A stretch of 10,356 bases of DNA from Pseudomonadota bacterium (GTDB lineage Bacteria; Pseudomonadota; Gammaproteobacteria; Enterobacterales; Succinivibrionaceae), in NCBI GenBank assembly GCA_023460615.1, contig JAEWPL010000224.1, forward strand, positions 1-10,356, read 5' to 3'. Each line of letters starts with the position of its first letter. Position 1 is the stretch's first letter. Made by a program: the position numbers and the translations under genes. This document shows positions 1-7,382 of the stretch, one piece after another. The notes under the pieces are model-generated. The model ran no database searches. It was not told where the DNA came from and saw nothing but the letters and a program-made list of their open reading frames with translations.

Positions 1-533
1 CTCTAGCAGATGATGCTAAGGTAGACGCTCCTAAAACAGATGCAACTGCACCTAAAGTTGCAGGCGTTAGCATTGCAGTTATCAATTTAAGATACATCAT
101 GTCTGAACTTCCTCAAGCTAAAGCTGCCGCAGAGGAGATGAAAACTCAATTTGGTCCTCGTTCTCAGGAGCTAAAGAGCATCCAGGAGAAAGGTCAAAAG
201 TTAGAGTCTCAATTACAAACTGCTAAGGGTGAAGAAGTTACTAAAATTCAACGTCAGTTAGCAGCTTTAAAGTCAGACTTTGATCTAAAGGCACAAGCTT
301 TACAAGAAGATCAACAAAAGAAAGAGCGTGAGTTTGAAGTTACTTTAGGTAAGTTAGTTCAAACTGCAATTGATAGAATCGCAAAAGAGCGTGGTATTGA
401 TGTAGTTCTACGTGGTGAGTCAGTTGTATTTGCAACTGATGCTGTTGATATTTCTAAGGAAGTAATTGAAAGAGCTTCAAAACTTAAGGCTGTAAAGAAA
501 GACGCTAATAAAAAAGAAGCTAAAGCTAAATAA
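1..533 (+). CDS. skp: Periplasmic chaperone Skp/OmpH, 5' end outside window
   Basis: Skp is a periplasmic trimeric chaperone that holds unfolded outer-membrane proteins on their way to the BAM complex. The first ATG in this frame is at 99, but the frame is open without a stop from position 3 and the upstream residues fit the family, so the true start and signal peptide lie before the window. The visible part begins with a linker rich in Ala, Asp, Lys, Pro and Thr (about 20 residues), then VAGVSIAVINLRYIM, matching the first beta strand of Skp. A long charged Lys/Glu/Gln helical region follows (the coiled-coil tentacles), then a C-terminal segment (ERGIDVVLRGESVVFA) that returns to the trimer core, and a lysine-rich tail. 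Its position directly before lpxD is the usual gammaproteobacterial order. The linker is not part of E. coli Skp as I know it. Family assignment is firm; the N-terminus cannot be seen. Confidence 0.9.
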   Translation, partial: LADDAKVDAPKTDATAPKVAGVSIAVINLRYIMSELPQAKAAAEEMKTQFGPRSQELKSIQEKGQKLESQLQTAKGEEVTKIQRQLAALKSDFDLKAQALQEDQQKKEREFEVTLGKLVQTAIDRIAKERGIDVVLRGESVVFATDAVDISKEVIERASKLKAVKKDANKKEAKAK

Positions 534-548
534 TCCTTAGGGGTATTT

Positions 549-1583
549 ATGTTATTAAAAGATATTGCAGCAGCTCTTGAGGCAAAATTAGTAGGCAACG
601 GTGATATTGAAATCACCCATGTTGCTAATTTAAAAACTGCTAGTGCCAATGAAATTAGCTTTTTGTCAGATCCTAAGTACAGAAGTGTATTAAGTGAGTC
701 AAAAGCAGGCGCTGTTATCGTAAAGGAAGAAGACGTAGAGCATGCCAAATGCGCATGTCTAGTCTTAAAAGATCCTTACGTAGGTTTTGCAAAAGTAGCT
801 CAATTATTAGATACCACTCCAGCTATTGCAACTGGCGTTCACAAAACTGCCATTGTTGAAGAAGGCGCTGTTGTAGGTAAGAATGTTGCCTTAGGTCCTA
901 ATGTTTATGTGCAACAAGGTGCCGTAATTGGTGACAACGTTCAGCTTGGTGCTAATGTAGTTATTGGCAAGAATGCTAAAGTTGGTAACAACACTAAGCT
1001 ATATCCTAATGTAAGTTTATACCACGATTGCCAAATTGGTAGTGACTGTCTAGTTCAATCTGGTACTGTAATTGGTGGCGATGGCTTTGGTTATGCTAAC
1101 GAGCGCGGTCAGTGGATTAAAATTCCACAAACTGGTCGAGTAATCATTGGCGATCATGTTGAGATTGGCGCTTGCACTTGTATTGATAGAGGTGCTATTG
1201 ACGATACTGTTATTGAGAGCAATGTAATTATCGATAACTTATGTCAAATTGCCCACAATGTTCACATAGGATACGGTACAGCAGTTGCTGGTGGTACAAC
1301 CTTTGCAGGATCTGTTACAATTGGAAAATATTGTATAATAGGTGGTACTTCCGTATTTAATGGACACATTACAATTTGTGATGGTGTAACTATCAGTGGT
1401 ATGTGTATGGTGATGAGATCTATTGATAAACCAGGCGTTTATTCCTCAGGTATCCCAGCACAAACTAATAAAGAATGGCGCATTACTGCCGCTAGAACTT
1501 TACATATTAACGAAATGTATCATCGTTTATCTTCACTTGAGGATAAAGTTGAGGCATTAGTAAAGAACGACAATAATCAATAA
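549..1583 (+). CDS. lpxD: UDP-3-O-acylglucosamine N-acyltransferase LpxD
   Basis: LpxD performs the third step of lipid A synthesis, transferring an (R)-3-hydroxyacyl chain from acyl carrier protein to the 2-amino group of UDP-3-O-acylglucosamine at the cytoplasmic face. The product is 344 residues, close to the 341 of E. coli LpxD. It has the N-terminal uridine-binding domain (residues 1 to about 95), then a run of hexapeptide repeats (IGxx, VxLG types, about 98-290) forming the left-handed beta helix, and a C-terminal helical end. The family motif GGDGFGYA is at 176-183, and the catalytic histidine is expected at His236 in the QIAHN motif. The ATG at 549 follows a TAGGGG ribosome binding site, 15 bases after skp. 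It is probably co-transcribed with skp and the lpx genes that follow. Confidence 0.97.
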   Translation: MLLKDIAAALEAKLVGNGDIEITHVANLKTASANEISFLSDPKYRSVLSESKAGAVIVKEEDVEHAKCACLVLKDPYVGFAKVAQLLDTTPAIATGVHKTAIVEEGAVVGKNVALGPNVYVQQGAVIGDNVQLGANVVIGKNAKVGNNTKLYPNVSLYHDCQIGSDCLVQSGTVIGGDGFGYANERGQWIKIPQTGRVIIGDHVEIGACTCIDRGAIDDTVIESNVIIDNLCQIAHNVHIGYGTAVAGGTTFAGSVTIGKYCIIGGTSVFNGHITICDGVTISGMCMVMRSIDKPGVYSSGIPAQTNKEWRITAARTLHINEMYHRLSSLEDKVEALVKNDNNQ

Positions 1584-1594
1584 AGGTGAATGAC

Positions 1595-2059
1595 GTGACT
1601 GATATTGTAGAAAATCCTCGTACCTTAGATGTTGAAAAGATCATGGATCTGTTACCACACAGATATCCTTTTTTAATGGTTGATAGAGTATTAGACTATT
1701 CTATTACTGAAGAGCACAAGACCTTAAAGGCTCTAAAGAACATTACCTTTAATGAGCCTTTCTTCCAAGGTCATTTCCCAGGTAAGCCAATTTTACCTGG
1801 CGTGTTAATTCTTGAGGCAATGGCACAGGCTACTGGTATCTTAGCTTTTACCATGGTTGGTAAGCCAAATGATGGTGAGCTATATTATTTTGCAGCTATC
1901 GACAATGCAAGATTTAAGCGCCCTGTAGTGCCTGGTGATCAACTAATTTTAGATGTTGAGTACTTTAAGGAGAAGCGTGGTATTGCTTCTTTCCGTGGCG
2001 TTGCAAGCGTTGATGGTAAAGTAGTTTGCCAAGCAGATTTAATGTGTGCTAAGCACTAA
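1595..2059 (+). CDS. fabZ: 3-hydroxyacyl-ACP dehydratase FabZ
   Basis: FabZ dehydrates (3R)-hydroxyacyl-ACP to trans-2-enoyl-ACP in fatty acid elongation. It draws on the same hydroxyacyl-ACP pool as LpxA and LpxD, which explains its place between them. The single hotdog-fold domain shows LLPHRYPFLMVDRV near the N-terminus and the central-helix motif GHFPGKPILPGVLILEAMAQ, with catalytic His60 and Glu74 in this numbering. I chose the GTG at 1595 (154 residues; E. coli has 151). The sequence AAAGGTGA at 1582-1589 is a well-spaced ribosome binding site for it. The in-frame GTG at 1586 would lie inside that site and add three residues (157). The gene begins 11 bases after the lpxD stop, which suggests translational coupling. 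Function is secure; the start is uncertain by three codons. Confidence 0.96.
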   Translation: MTDIVENPRTLDVEKIMDLLPHRYPFLMVDRVLDYSITEEHKTLKALKNITFNEPFFQGHFPGKPILPGVLILEAMAQATGILAFTMVGKPNDGELYYFAAIDNARFKRPVVPGDQLILDVEYFKEKRGIASFRGVASVDGKVVCQADLMCAKH

Positions 2060-2082
2060 TCCTAACTTAGGTGGAATAAAAC

Positions 2083-2871
2083 TTGACTTTGAATACAGGT
2101 ATTATTGATCCAAGTGCCAAAATTGGACCAGAGGTGGTTCTAGGTAAGAATGTAACCATTCGCGAAAATGTAATCATTGAAGGTAAAGTTACCATTGGTG
2201 ATGATTGCATTATTGAACCATTTTGCGTGATCCGTGGACCTACCACCATTGGTAAGGGTAATCACTTTTACCAATTCTGCTCTATAGGTGAAGGTTGCCA
2301 AGATCTTAAGTACGCAGGTGAGCCTACTACCTTGACCATTGGTGATAACAATGTGATCAGAGAGCATTGCACTATGCACCGTGGTACAGTTCAAGGTTTA
2401 GGTACCACAACAGTGGGCTCAAACAATCTATTTATGGTTAACACCCACGTAGCTCACGATTGTATAGTTGGAGATCATTGTATTTTCTCTAACAATGCTA
2501 CTTTAGCAGGACATGTAAGAATCGATGACTATGTTGTATTTGGTGGTTTAGCAGCTATCCATCAGTTTGGCCGCGTAGGTTGCCATGCGATGGTTGGTGG
2601 TATGGCTGCCTTAAATATGGATGTACCTCCATATGTAATGGCCGCAGGTCACTATGCAAAACCATTTGGTATTAACAAAGTAGGTCTTCAGCGTCGTGGC
2701 TTCAGTAAAGAAGCTATCTCAGCTATTGTTCAAGCATATTTCTTCTTATACAAGAAACACCTAACTTTAGAAGAATCAATTGAAGAAATTGAAAAGTTAG
2801 CAAACGAACATGTTGAAGTAAAACCTCTTCTAGATTTCCTAAAAGAAAATGGTAGAGGAATTGTTCGTTAA
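2083..2871 (+). CDS. lpxA: UDP-N-acetylglucosamine acyltransferase LpxA
   Basis: LpxA is the first enzyme of lipid A synthesis, transferring a 3-hydroxyacyl chain from ACP to the 3-OH of UDP-GlcNAc. The product is 262 residues, the same as E. coli LpxA. The left-handed beta helix of hexapeptide repeats covers about residues 5-185 and the C-terminal helical domain the rest. Family motifs are visible: QDLKYAGEPT near 73-82, HRGTVQG at 99-105 and the catalytic His125 in THVAHDC. HQFGRVG and PPYVMA follow. Residue 173 aligns to Gly173 of E. coli, where glycine allows a long (C14-type) acyl chain; the E. coli His191 position appears to be Tyr. The start is a TTG preceded by TAGGTGG eight bases upstream; no ATG lies near. 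The stop overlaps the lpxB start by one base. Confidence 0.97.
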   Translation: MTLNTGIIDPSAKIGPEVVLGKNVTIRENVIIEGKVTIGDDCIIEPFCVIRGPTTIGKGNHFYQFCSIGEGCQDLKYAGEPTTLTIGDNNVIREHCTMHRGTVQGLGTTTVGSNNLFMVNTHVAHDCIVGDHCIFSNNATLAGHVRIDDYVVFGGLAAIHQFGRVGCHAMVGGMAALNMDVPPYVMAAGHYAKPFGINKVGLQRRGFSKEAISAIVQAYFFLYKKHLTLEESIEEIEKLANEHVEVKPLLDFLKENGRGIVR

Positions 2872-4190
2872 TGGCTGAGTGCGTAAATCCTCATCTATAT
2901 GCTTTAATAGCCGGAGAGCCTTCAGGTGATACTTTAGGCTCTGGCTTAATGATGGCTATTAAAAGACAAGATCCTTTAGCTCAATTTATCGGCATTGGTG
3001 GTCCAAAAATGATCCACCAAGGTTTGCATTCATCTGTAAAGATGGAAGAGCTAGCGGTAATGGGCATTACTGAGGTTTTATTAAAGTTATTTAAGATCTT
3101 AAAAATCCGCAAAAGAGCCGTTGCTGATTTAATCGAAGCTAAGCCTTGTGTATTTATTGGTATAGATTTACCTGATTTTAATCTTTATGTAGAAGCAAAA
3201 GTTAAAAAGGCAGGTATTCCAACTGTACACTATGTAAGTCCTTCAGTTTGGGCATGGCGTGAAAACCGCGTTAAAAAGATTAAAGAAGCTTGTGATGAGA
3301 TCTTAGCATTATTACCTTTTGAGCCTGAGTGGTATCAAAAGCGTAATCTCTCCTGTACCTATGTAGGTCATACTTTAGCTAATACTATTCCAGTACATAT
3401 TGATCATGCTCAAGCAAAAGAGCGTATTAACTTAGCTAAAAACTGTGTAGAAGCTCCACAAGGTAAAGTAATGGGTATTCTACCAGGCTCAAGAAAGGGC
3501 GTTATCACTAAGATGCTTCCAATCTACGCTTATACAGCAAGATTAGTAAAAAGAGCACTGCCTGATACCGTGTTTGTATGTACTGTAGGTTCCTACGAAT
3601 TAGCTTCTTTAGTAAAAGATTTATGGCTTGAAGTTGCCCCAGATTTATCTTTGACTGTATTTGTAGGTAATACTCAGGATGTAATTGCTTCTTCTGATGC
3701 TGTGTTACTTACTTGTGGCACTATTGCGTTAGAGACTATGCTATTAAAGACTCCTTTTGCAGTCGCCTATAAAGTAAGTGCGCTCTCAGCATTTATTGCT
3801 CGTCGCATGCTTAAGGTTAATGTCTATTCATTACCAAATTTAATAGCAGGTAGAAAGATTGTAAAAGAGTTCATTCAAGAAGAATGTACTCCAAGTTTAC
3901 TAGCTGAGGAAATGCAAAAATTACTTATTTATGACAATATTGTCATGAAAAAGGAATTTGAGAATATCCACACCTCCATGCAGTGCAATTCTGATGAGTT
4001 AGCTTGCAAGGCAGTATTTAAAGTGATTGCTAATCACTTTAAAGACGATACTATCATTCAGCAAATAGCTAATGCTAAAGGTGAAGGAATAGTAGTAGAC
4101 TCTAGTTCTCCATTACCTAAAGCAAATGTTGAAGAAGTAAAGGTTTTAGCTCAAGAAACCACAGAGCCTTTGAAAACTTCAGAAGAATAA
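2871..4190 (+). CDS. lpxB: Lipid-A-disaccharide synthase LpxB
   Basis: LpxB is a membrane-associated family 19 glycosyltransferase that joins UDP-2,3-diacylglucosamine and lipid X into the lipid A disaccharide. Residues 11-23 carry the N-terminal signature (AGEPSGD). GIDLPDFNL near 97-105 contains the expected catalytic Asp99. SPSVWAWR is at 123-130 and LPGSR at 204-208, and the nucleotide-sugar segment TCGTIALE followed by KTPFAVAYK and LPNLIAGR is in the C-terminal half. The start ATG shares a base with the lpxA stop (TAATG), so translation is probably coupled. At 439 residues it is about 55 longer than E. coli LpxB (382). The extra part is a low-complexity acidic tail (from about 395) rich in Glu, Ser, Pro and Lys, and looks disordered. 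Function is secure; the role of the tail is unknown. Confidence 0.96.
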   Translation: MAECVNPHLYALIAGEPSGDTLGSGLMMAIKRQDPLAQFIGIGGPKMIHQGLHSSVKMEELAVMGITEVLLKLFKILKIRKRAVADLIEAKPCVFIGIDLPDFNLYVEAKVKKAGIPTVHYVSPSVWAWRENRVKKIKEACDEILALLPFEPEWYQKRNLSCTYVGHTLANTIPVHIDHAQAKERINLAKNCVEAPQGKVMGILPGSRKGVITKMLPIYAYTARLVKRALPDTVFVCTVGSYELASLVKDLWLEVAPDLSLTVFVGNTQDVIASSDAVLLTCGTIALETMLLKTPFAVAYKVSALSAFIARRMLKVNVYSLPNLIAGRKIVKEFIQEECTPSLLAEEMQKLLIYDNIVMKKEFENIHTSMQCNSDELACKAVFKVIANHFKDDTIIQQIANAKGEGIVVDSSSPLPKANVEEVKVLAQETTEPLKTSEE

Positions 4191-4204
4191 AATCCTTTCT
4201 TAAT

Positions 4205-4858
4205 ATGACTAAAATTGTATTAGAGCCTTATATTTGTCCTATTGATGAGACTATCTACAGAGTCTGCGGCGCCGATGAGGCAGGACGTGGACCTTTAATG
4301 GGCAATGTTGTGGCAGCATGTGTGCTACTTGATCCTAATAATCCCATTGAAGGCTTAAATGACTCTAAGCAATTGTCAGAGAAGAAACGTGATGCTCTAG
4401 AGCCTTTGATTAAAGAGAAAGCTCTAGCCTATGGTATTGGTCAATGCACCCCACAAGAAATTGATACTATGAACATCTTAAATGCCTCCTTAGAGGCTAT
4501 GAGACGTGCTTATATCAATATGGCTTGTGAATGTAACTTAATGCTAGTAGATGGCAATAAAGTAGTTAAAAATTTGCCTATAGCTTGTGAAGCTGTCGTC
4601 AAAGGGGATGCTAGAGTTGCTCAAATTGCTGCAGCTTCCATCCTTGCAAAAGTAGAAAGAGATAGGCAAATGTATGAGCTTGATAAACAATATCCACAGT
4701 ATCAATTTGCCAAACATAAAGGTTACCCAACTAAAGCACATCTAGAATTATTACAAAAGCTACCAATCCTAGATTGCTACAGAAAGAGCTATGGTCCTAT
4801 AAAAAAGATCTTAGCATCAAAAGATATAGTCGTAGATGATCAGCAACTGTGGTTCTGA
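4205..4858 (+). CDS. rnhB: Ribonuclease HII
   Basis: RNase HII cuts RNA-DNA hybrids and starts removal of single misincorporated ribonucleotides from DNA. The product is 217 residues (E. coli 198). The catalytic acidic residues are in their family motifs: Asp24 and Glu25 in GADEAGRGPL, Asp116 in LVDGN and Asp135 in VVKGDARV. AASILAKVERD follows, then the C-terminal motif KHKGYPTKAH. The N-terminus is about 14 residues longer than in E. coli and the C-terminus has a short extra stretch. The gene begins 14 bases after lpxB, and no convincing ribosome binding site precedes the ATG, so it may depend on coupling to lpxB translation. The lpxB-rnhB pairing is the usual gammaproteobacterial arrangement. 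Confidence 0.96.
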   Translation: MTKIVLEPYICPIDETIYRVCGADEAGRGPLMGNVVAACVLLDPNNPIEGLNDSKQLSEKKRDALEPLIKEKALAYGIGQCTPQEIDTMNILNASLEAMRRAYINMACECNLMLVDGNKVVKNLPIACEAVVKGDARVAQIAAASILAKVERDRQMYELDKQYPQYQFAKHKGYPTKAHLELLQKLPILDCYRKSYGPIKKILASKDIVVDDQQLWF

Positions 4859-4861
4859 TTT

Positions 4862-4891
4862 CTTTAATAAAAGCATATTTTGTAGTAAAAT
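4862..4891 (+). promoter_or_regulatory. Candidate promoter for accA-tilS
   Basis: A TAAAAT hexamer at 4886-4891 matches the sigma-70 -10 box in five of six positions. A poor -35 (TTTAAT at 4863-4868) lies 17 bases before it. It falls in the only sizeable gap (about 75 bases) of the operon. The -10 lies within the inverted repeat described separately. The weak -35 makes this a tentative call. Confidence 0.35.
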
Positions 4892-4898
4892 CACTACA
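4881..4898. promoter_or_regulatory. Perfect inverted repeat, candidate operator before accA
   Basis: TGTAGT and ACTACA form perfect six-base arms around a six-base spacer (aaaatc). The repeat encloses the candidate -10 box of accA and ends about 35 bases before the accA start. No U-run follows it, so it is a poor intrinsic terminator for rnhB. A dimeric regulator bound here would block the promoter. I cannot name the regulator. Confidence 0.35.
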
Positions 4899-4934
4899 CT
4901 TAATTTGGAATACCAAGAGGTAAGATCCTAAGTG

Positions 4935-5891
4935 ATGAACATAAATTATTTAGACTTTGAGCAACCAATTGCAGATTTACTTGCTCATATTGAAGAGTTA
5001 AAGCGTATTAGCCACGATTCTAATTCTAGTGTGGATTTAACTACAGAGCTAAATCAATTAGAAAAGAAGAATCTTGAGCTTACTAAGAAGATTTTCTCAT
5101 CACTAAGTGACTGGCAGATTTCTCAGTTGTCACGTCACCCAATGCGTCCATATACTTTAGATTATATTGAGCGCATTTTTACAGATTTCCATGAGTTAGC
5201 AGGTGATCGTGCCTTTGCTGACGATAAAGCTATTGTAGGTGGTTTAGCCCGTTTAAATGGTCGTCCTGTAATGATTATTGGTCACCAAAAGGGTAGAGAT
5301 ATTCGTGAGAGAACCTTACGTAATTTCGGTATGCCACGTCCTGAAGGCTATCGCAAAGCTATGCGCTTAATGAAATTAGCCGAGAGATTTAATATTCCTG
5401 TAATAACCTTTATTGATACTCCAGGTGCATATCCAGGTGTTGGTGCTGAGGAGAGATCTCAGGCAGGTGCAATTGCTGAAAGCTTAAAGTTAATGTCTGA
5501 TTTGAATGTACCTATTATCTGTACTGTAATCGGCGAAGGTGGCTCAGGTGGCGCTTTAGCTATTGGTGTAGGTGATAGAGTAAACATGTTGCAGTACTCA
5601 ACCTATTCTGTAATTTCACCAGAAGGTTGTGCTTCTATTCTATGGAAGTCAGCTGAAAAAGCTCCACTAGCTGCTGAAGCTATGAATATTACTGCACACC
5701 GTATTAAAGATCTTGGTTTAATTGATAACGTAGTGCAGGAGCCATTAGGTGGTGCACATCGTAATTATGATGCTATGGCAGAGAATTTAAAGCAACGTCT
5801 AGAGCAAGATCTTGCTGAATTGTCAGATATGCCATCAGATAGGATCATTGAGCAGAGATTCTCTCGCTTAATGAAGTACGGATATTGTTAA
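4935..5891 (+). CDS. accA: Acetyl-CoA carboxylase carboxyltransferase subunit alpha
   Basis: AccA pairs with AccD in the cytoplasmic carboxyltransferase that moves the carboxyl group from carboxybiotin-BCCP to acetyl-CoA, making malonyl-CoA, the committed step of fatty acid synthesis. The product is 318 residues from the ATG at 4935 (E. coli 319). The N-terminal MNINYLDFEQPI aligns residue for residue with E. coli MSLNFLDFEQPI, which favours this ATG. A GTG immediately before it (4932) would add one residue and is closer to the GAGG ribosome binding site near 4917, so it remains possible. The crotonase-type carboxyltransferase core includes RHPMRPYTLDYI, FGMPRPEGYRKA, FIDTPGAYPG, the glycine-rich GEGGSGGALAIG acyl-CoA/oxyanion segment, and YSVISPEGCASILWK. 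It overlaps tilS by seven bases. Confidence 0.97.
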   Translation: MNINYLDFEQPIADLLAHIEELKRISHDSNSSVDLTTELNQLEKKNLELTKKIFSSLSDWQISQLSRHPMRPYTLDYIERIFTDFHELAGDRAFADDKAIVGGLARLNGRPVMIIGHQKGRDIRERTLRNFGMPRPEGYRKAMRLMKLAERFNIPVITFIDTPGAYPGVGAEERSQAGAIAESLKLMSDLNVPIICTVIGEGGSGGALAIGVGDRVNMLQYSTYSVISPEGCASILWKSAEKAPLAAEAMNITAHRIKDLGLIDNVVQEPLGGAHRNYDAMAENLKQRLEQDLAELSDMPSDRIIEQRFSRLMKYGYC

Positions 5892-7210
5892 AAGAAAAAG
5901 CTTTGCAAGTTCTTGATGAACTTGCAAATAAAATCCTTTCTACCATCAGCCCTACCAAACTCGTTGTGGGTTTATCTGGTGGGGCTGATTCCACTCTAGT
6001 GCTCCTTGTAGCACATCGTATCAGAGAACTTAACCCAAACTTTGAGGTTCTTGCTGTCCACTGTATTCATGGTTTAGATGCAGACGATCCGATTTGGTTT
6101 AATCACTGTACTAAGCTTTGTCAAAGACTTAAGATTAAGCTTGTTACCCCAAAATTAAATATTATTTACGGTAATGGTAAATCCCCTGAGGATGTCTCAA
6201 GGCAAGAGCGTTACAGAGCTTTACTTGAAAACACTCAAAATGGAGTGTTAATGCTAGGTCATCAAGCCGACGATCAAGTTGAGAGTATGTTTTTAGCTCT
6301 AAAACGTGGCTCTGGTCCTTATGGCTTATCTGGCATGCGCTTTATGATTAAAGATGAGCGCGGAACTATCCTAAGACCGTTATTAGAGCTACATAAAAGA
6401 GAGATTATTGAGATTATTGAAGCTTTAGGCTTTAATCATGTTTTTGATATCTCAAATACTTACTTAAAATTTGAGCGTAATTTTATCCGCCTTAAAGTAC
6501 TACCTTTGTTAAAAGAAAGATTTGTAGGTATCGAGAAATCAATTCTAAGAAGTTCTAAATTGTGCGCCTATGAGCACGATTTAGCGATGCGCTATGCTAA
6601 AGAGCAATTAGACAAAGCTTATATTGCTGATGATCAAAAGTTAGATATCAATAAACTTGATTTAACTGATTTGCCACTAATTACCTCAGTATTACGTTTG
6701 TTTGTATTGAAGGTAGCTTCAATGCCTGCAGAGCTAAACACTATAGATCAAATAATAAACTTAGCATCAATCTCTGCTGATCAACACTCAGTAATAGCAA
6801 TTGATGATAGGTACTCAGTACGTCGCTTTAAAAACTTTTTATATCTTGTAAGGCAAAGAGAGTTACCTAAAAAAGGTAAATATAAGCTTGAGCTTGGACA
6901 TACTCTAACCCTAGGCGATTTTGCCTATAGCTTAGAGCCTTGTACTGATCCTAAAGAGTCTTTTGCTTGCAAGAGCGTAGTATTAGATTTCAATTTAGTA
7001 GGTAGTACTAAATTTAAGCCTTTAAAGAGAAGCCATAGTAGGGAGCTTAAAAAGCTCTTTATGGAATTTAATATTCCTGTATGGAAAAGAGCTTCTAAAC
7101 CTATCGTGATCTGTTCTTCCACAAATCAAGCTCTTGCACTTGCTGATTTGTGTGTCTTTAACTTAAATACTCAAGCAAATGGCTACAAGCTAGTAATTAA
7201 AGAGCTATAA
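5885..7210 (+). CDS. tilS: tRNA(Ile)-lysidine synthetase TilS
   Basis: TilS attaches lysine to C34 of the CAU-anticodon isoleucine tRNA, using ATP, so that the tRNA reads AUA and is charged with isoleucine. The product is 441 residues (E. coli 432). The PP-loop motif SGGADS is at 31-36, and the family segment GHQADDQVES with KRGSGPYGLSGM follows near 125-155. FNHVFDISNTYLKFERNFIR is the next conserved block. The middle and C-terminal tRNA/acceptor-binding domains end in the segment around RELKKLFMEFNIPVWKR. The start is a TTG within the last codons of accA (seven-base overlap), with no ATG nearby in frame, which implies coupled translation. One odd detail is that the usual second histidine-like position of the H-H/Q-H-x-DDQ segment reads Gln. 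The transcript runs into the repeat array downstream. Confidence 0.95.
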   Translation: MLKEKALQVLDELANKILSTISPTKLVVGLSGGADSTLVLLVAHRIRELNPNFEVLAVHCIHGLDADDPIWFNHCTKLCQRLKIKLVTPKLNIIYGNGKSPEDVSRQERYRALLENTQNGVLMLGHQADDQVESMFLALKRGSGPYGLSGMRFMIKDERGTILRPLLELHKREIIEIIEALGFNHVFDISNTYLKFERNFIRLKVLPLLKERFVGIEKSILRSSKLCAYEHDLAMRYAKEQLDKAYIADDQKLDINKLDLTDLPLITSVLRLFVLKVASMPAELNTIDQIINLASISADQHSVIAIDDRYSVRRFKNFLYLVRQRELPKKGKYKLELGHTLTLGDFAYSLEPCTDPKESFACKSVVLDFNLVGSTKFKPLKRSHSRELKKLFMEFNIPVWKRASKPIVICSSTNQALALADLCVFNLNTQANGYKLVIKEL

Positions 7211-7239
7211 AAAACAAAGCCCGACTCAACTGGTCGGGC
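7209..7239 (-). terminator. Intrinsic terminator, unit 1
   Basis: A seven-base stem GCCCGAC/GTCGGGC (7239-7233 with 7225-7219) and seven-base loop, followed on the minus strand by TTTGTTTTTT. The A-run between the tilS stop and the hairpin is the U-tract, so this terminator serves minus-strand transcription. On the plus strand no T-run follows, so it would not be a good tilS terminator. Confidence 0.75.
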
Positions 7240-7302
7240 ATAGAAATCATTATGAAAAAAGTCATCAGTTAGCACTCTCTTAACCGATATACTTCTTAGA
7301 GT
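7210..7302 (-). ncRNA. Candidate sRNA, unit 1
   Basis: I infer a transcript of about 93 nt. It would begin at the A of ACTCTAAG (plus-strand T at 7302), the point where conservation between units starts after a variable discriminator, and end in the U-tract of a GCCCGAC/GTCGGGC terminator next to the tilS stop. Within the body, CGGTTA (7286-7281) can pair with TAACTG (7271-7266) around a nine-base loop, and an ATGA/TCAT mini-stem with a U-rich loop follows. The U-rich single strand and U-tailed terminator are the features of Hfq-dependent sRNAs. Its 5' 22 bases match unit 3. No known RNA family is recognised. The plus-strand ATG in this unit gives only six codons. Confidence 0.55.
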
Positions 7303-7344
7303 CCTTCCTTTAAAAAAAGTTCAAAAAATTTTTAACTTTTTTTC
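7303..7344 (-). promoter_or_regulatory. Candidate minus-strand promoter, unit 1
   Basis: On the minus strand, A and T tracts of UP-element type precede TTTAAA (7314-7309), a -10-like hexamer six bases before the inferred start at 7302. An alternative reading is TTGAAC (7324-7319) as -35, spaced 17 bases from CTCTAA. Neither gives a full sigma-70 consensus, so the start is inferred mainly from the edge of conservation. Confidence 0.4.
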
Positions 7345-7382
7345 AAAAAAAATAAACCCGACCATGTGGTCGGGCAATTTTT
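7345..7382. terminator. Intrinsic terminator, unit 2, possibly bidirectional
   Basis: A seven-base stem CCCGACC/GGTCGGG (7357-7363 with 7368-7374) and a four-base loop. On the minus strand TTTATTTTTTTT follows. On the plus strand CAATTTTT follows, a short U-run that could stop transcripts reading on from tilS. This is the only one of the three hairpins with a usable U-run on both sides. Confidence 0.75.

Noticed and set aside
359..748. Minus-strand open frame across skp and lpxD
   Set aside because: It overlaps two firmly identified genes, has no family features, and is the complement of their codon pattern.
1586..1594. GTG at 1586 as the fabZ start
   Set aside because: It lies inside the AAAGGTGA ribosome binding site that best serves the GTG at 1595; not excluded, only less likely.
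7219..7239. Unit 1 hairpin as the tilS terminator
   Set aside because: On the plus strand the stem is followed by ATAGAAATC, not a T-run; the U-tract is on the other side, serving minus-strand transcription.
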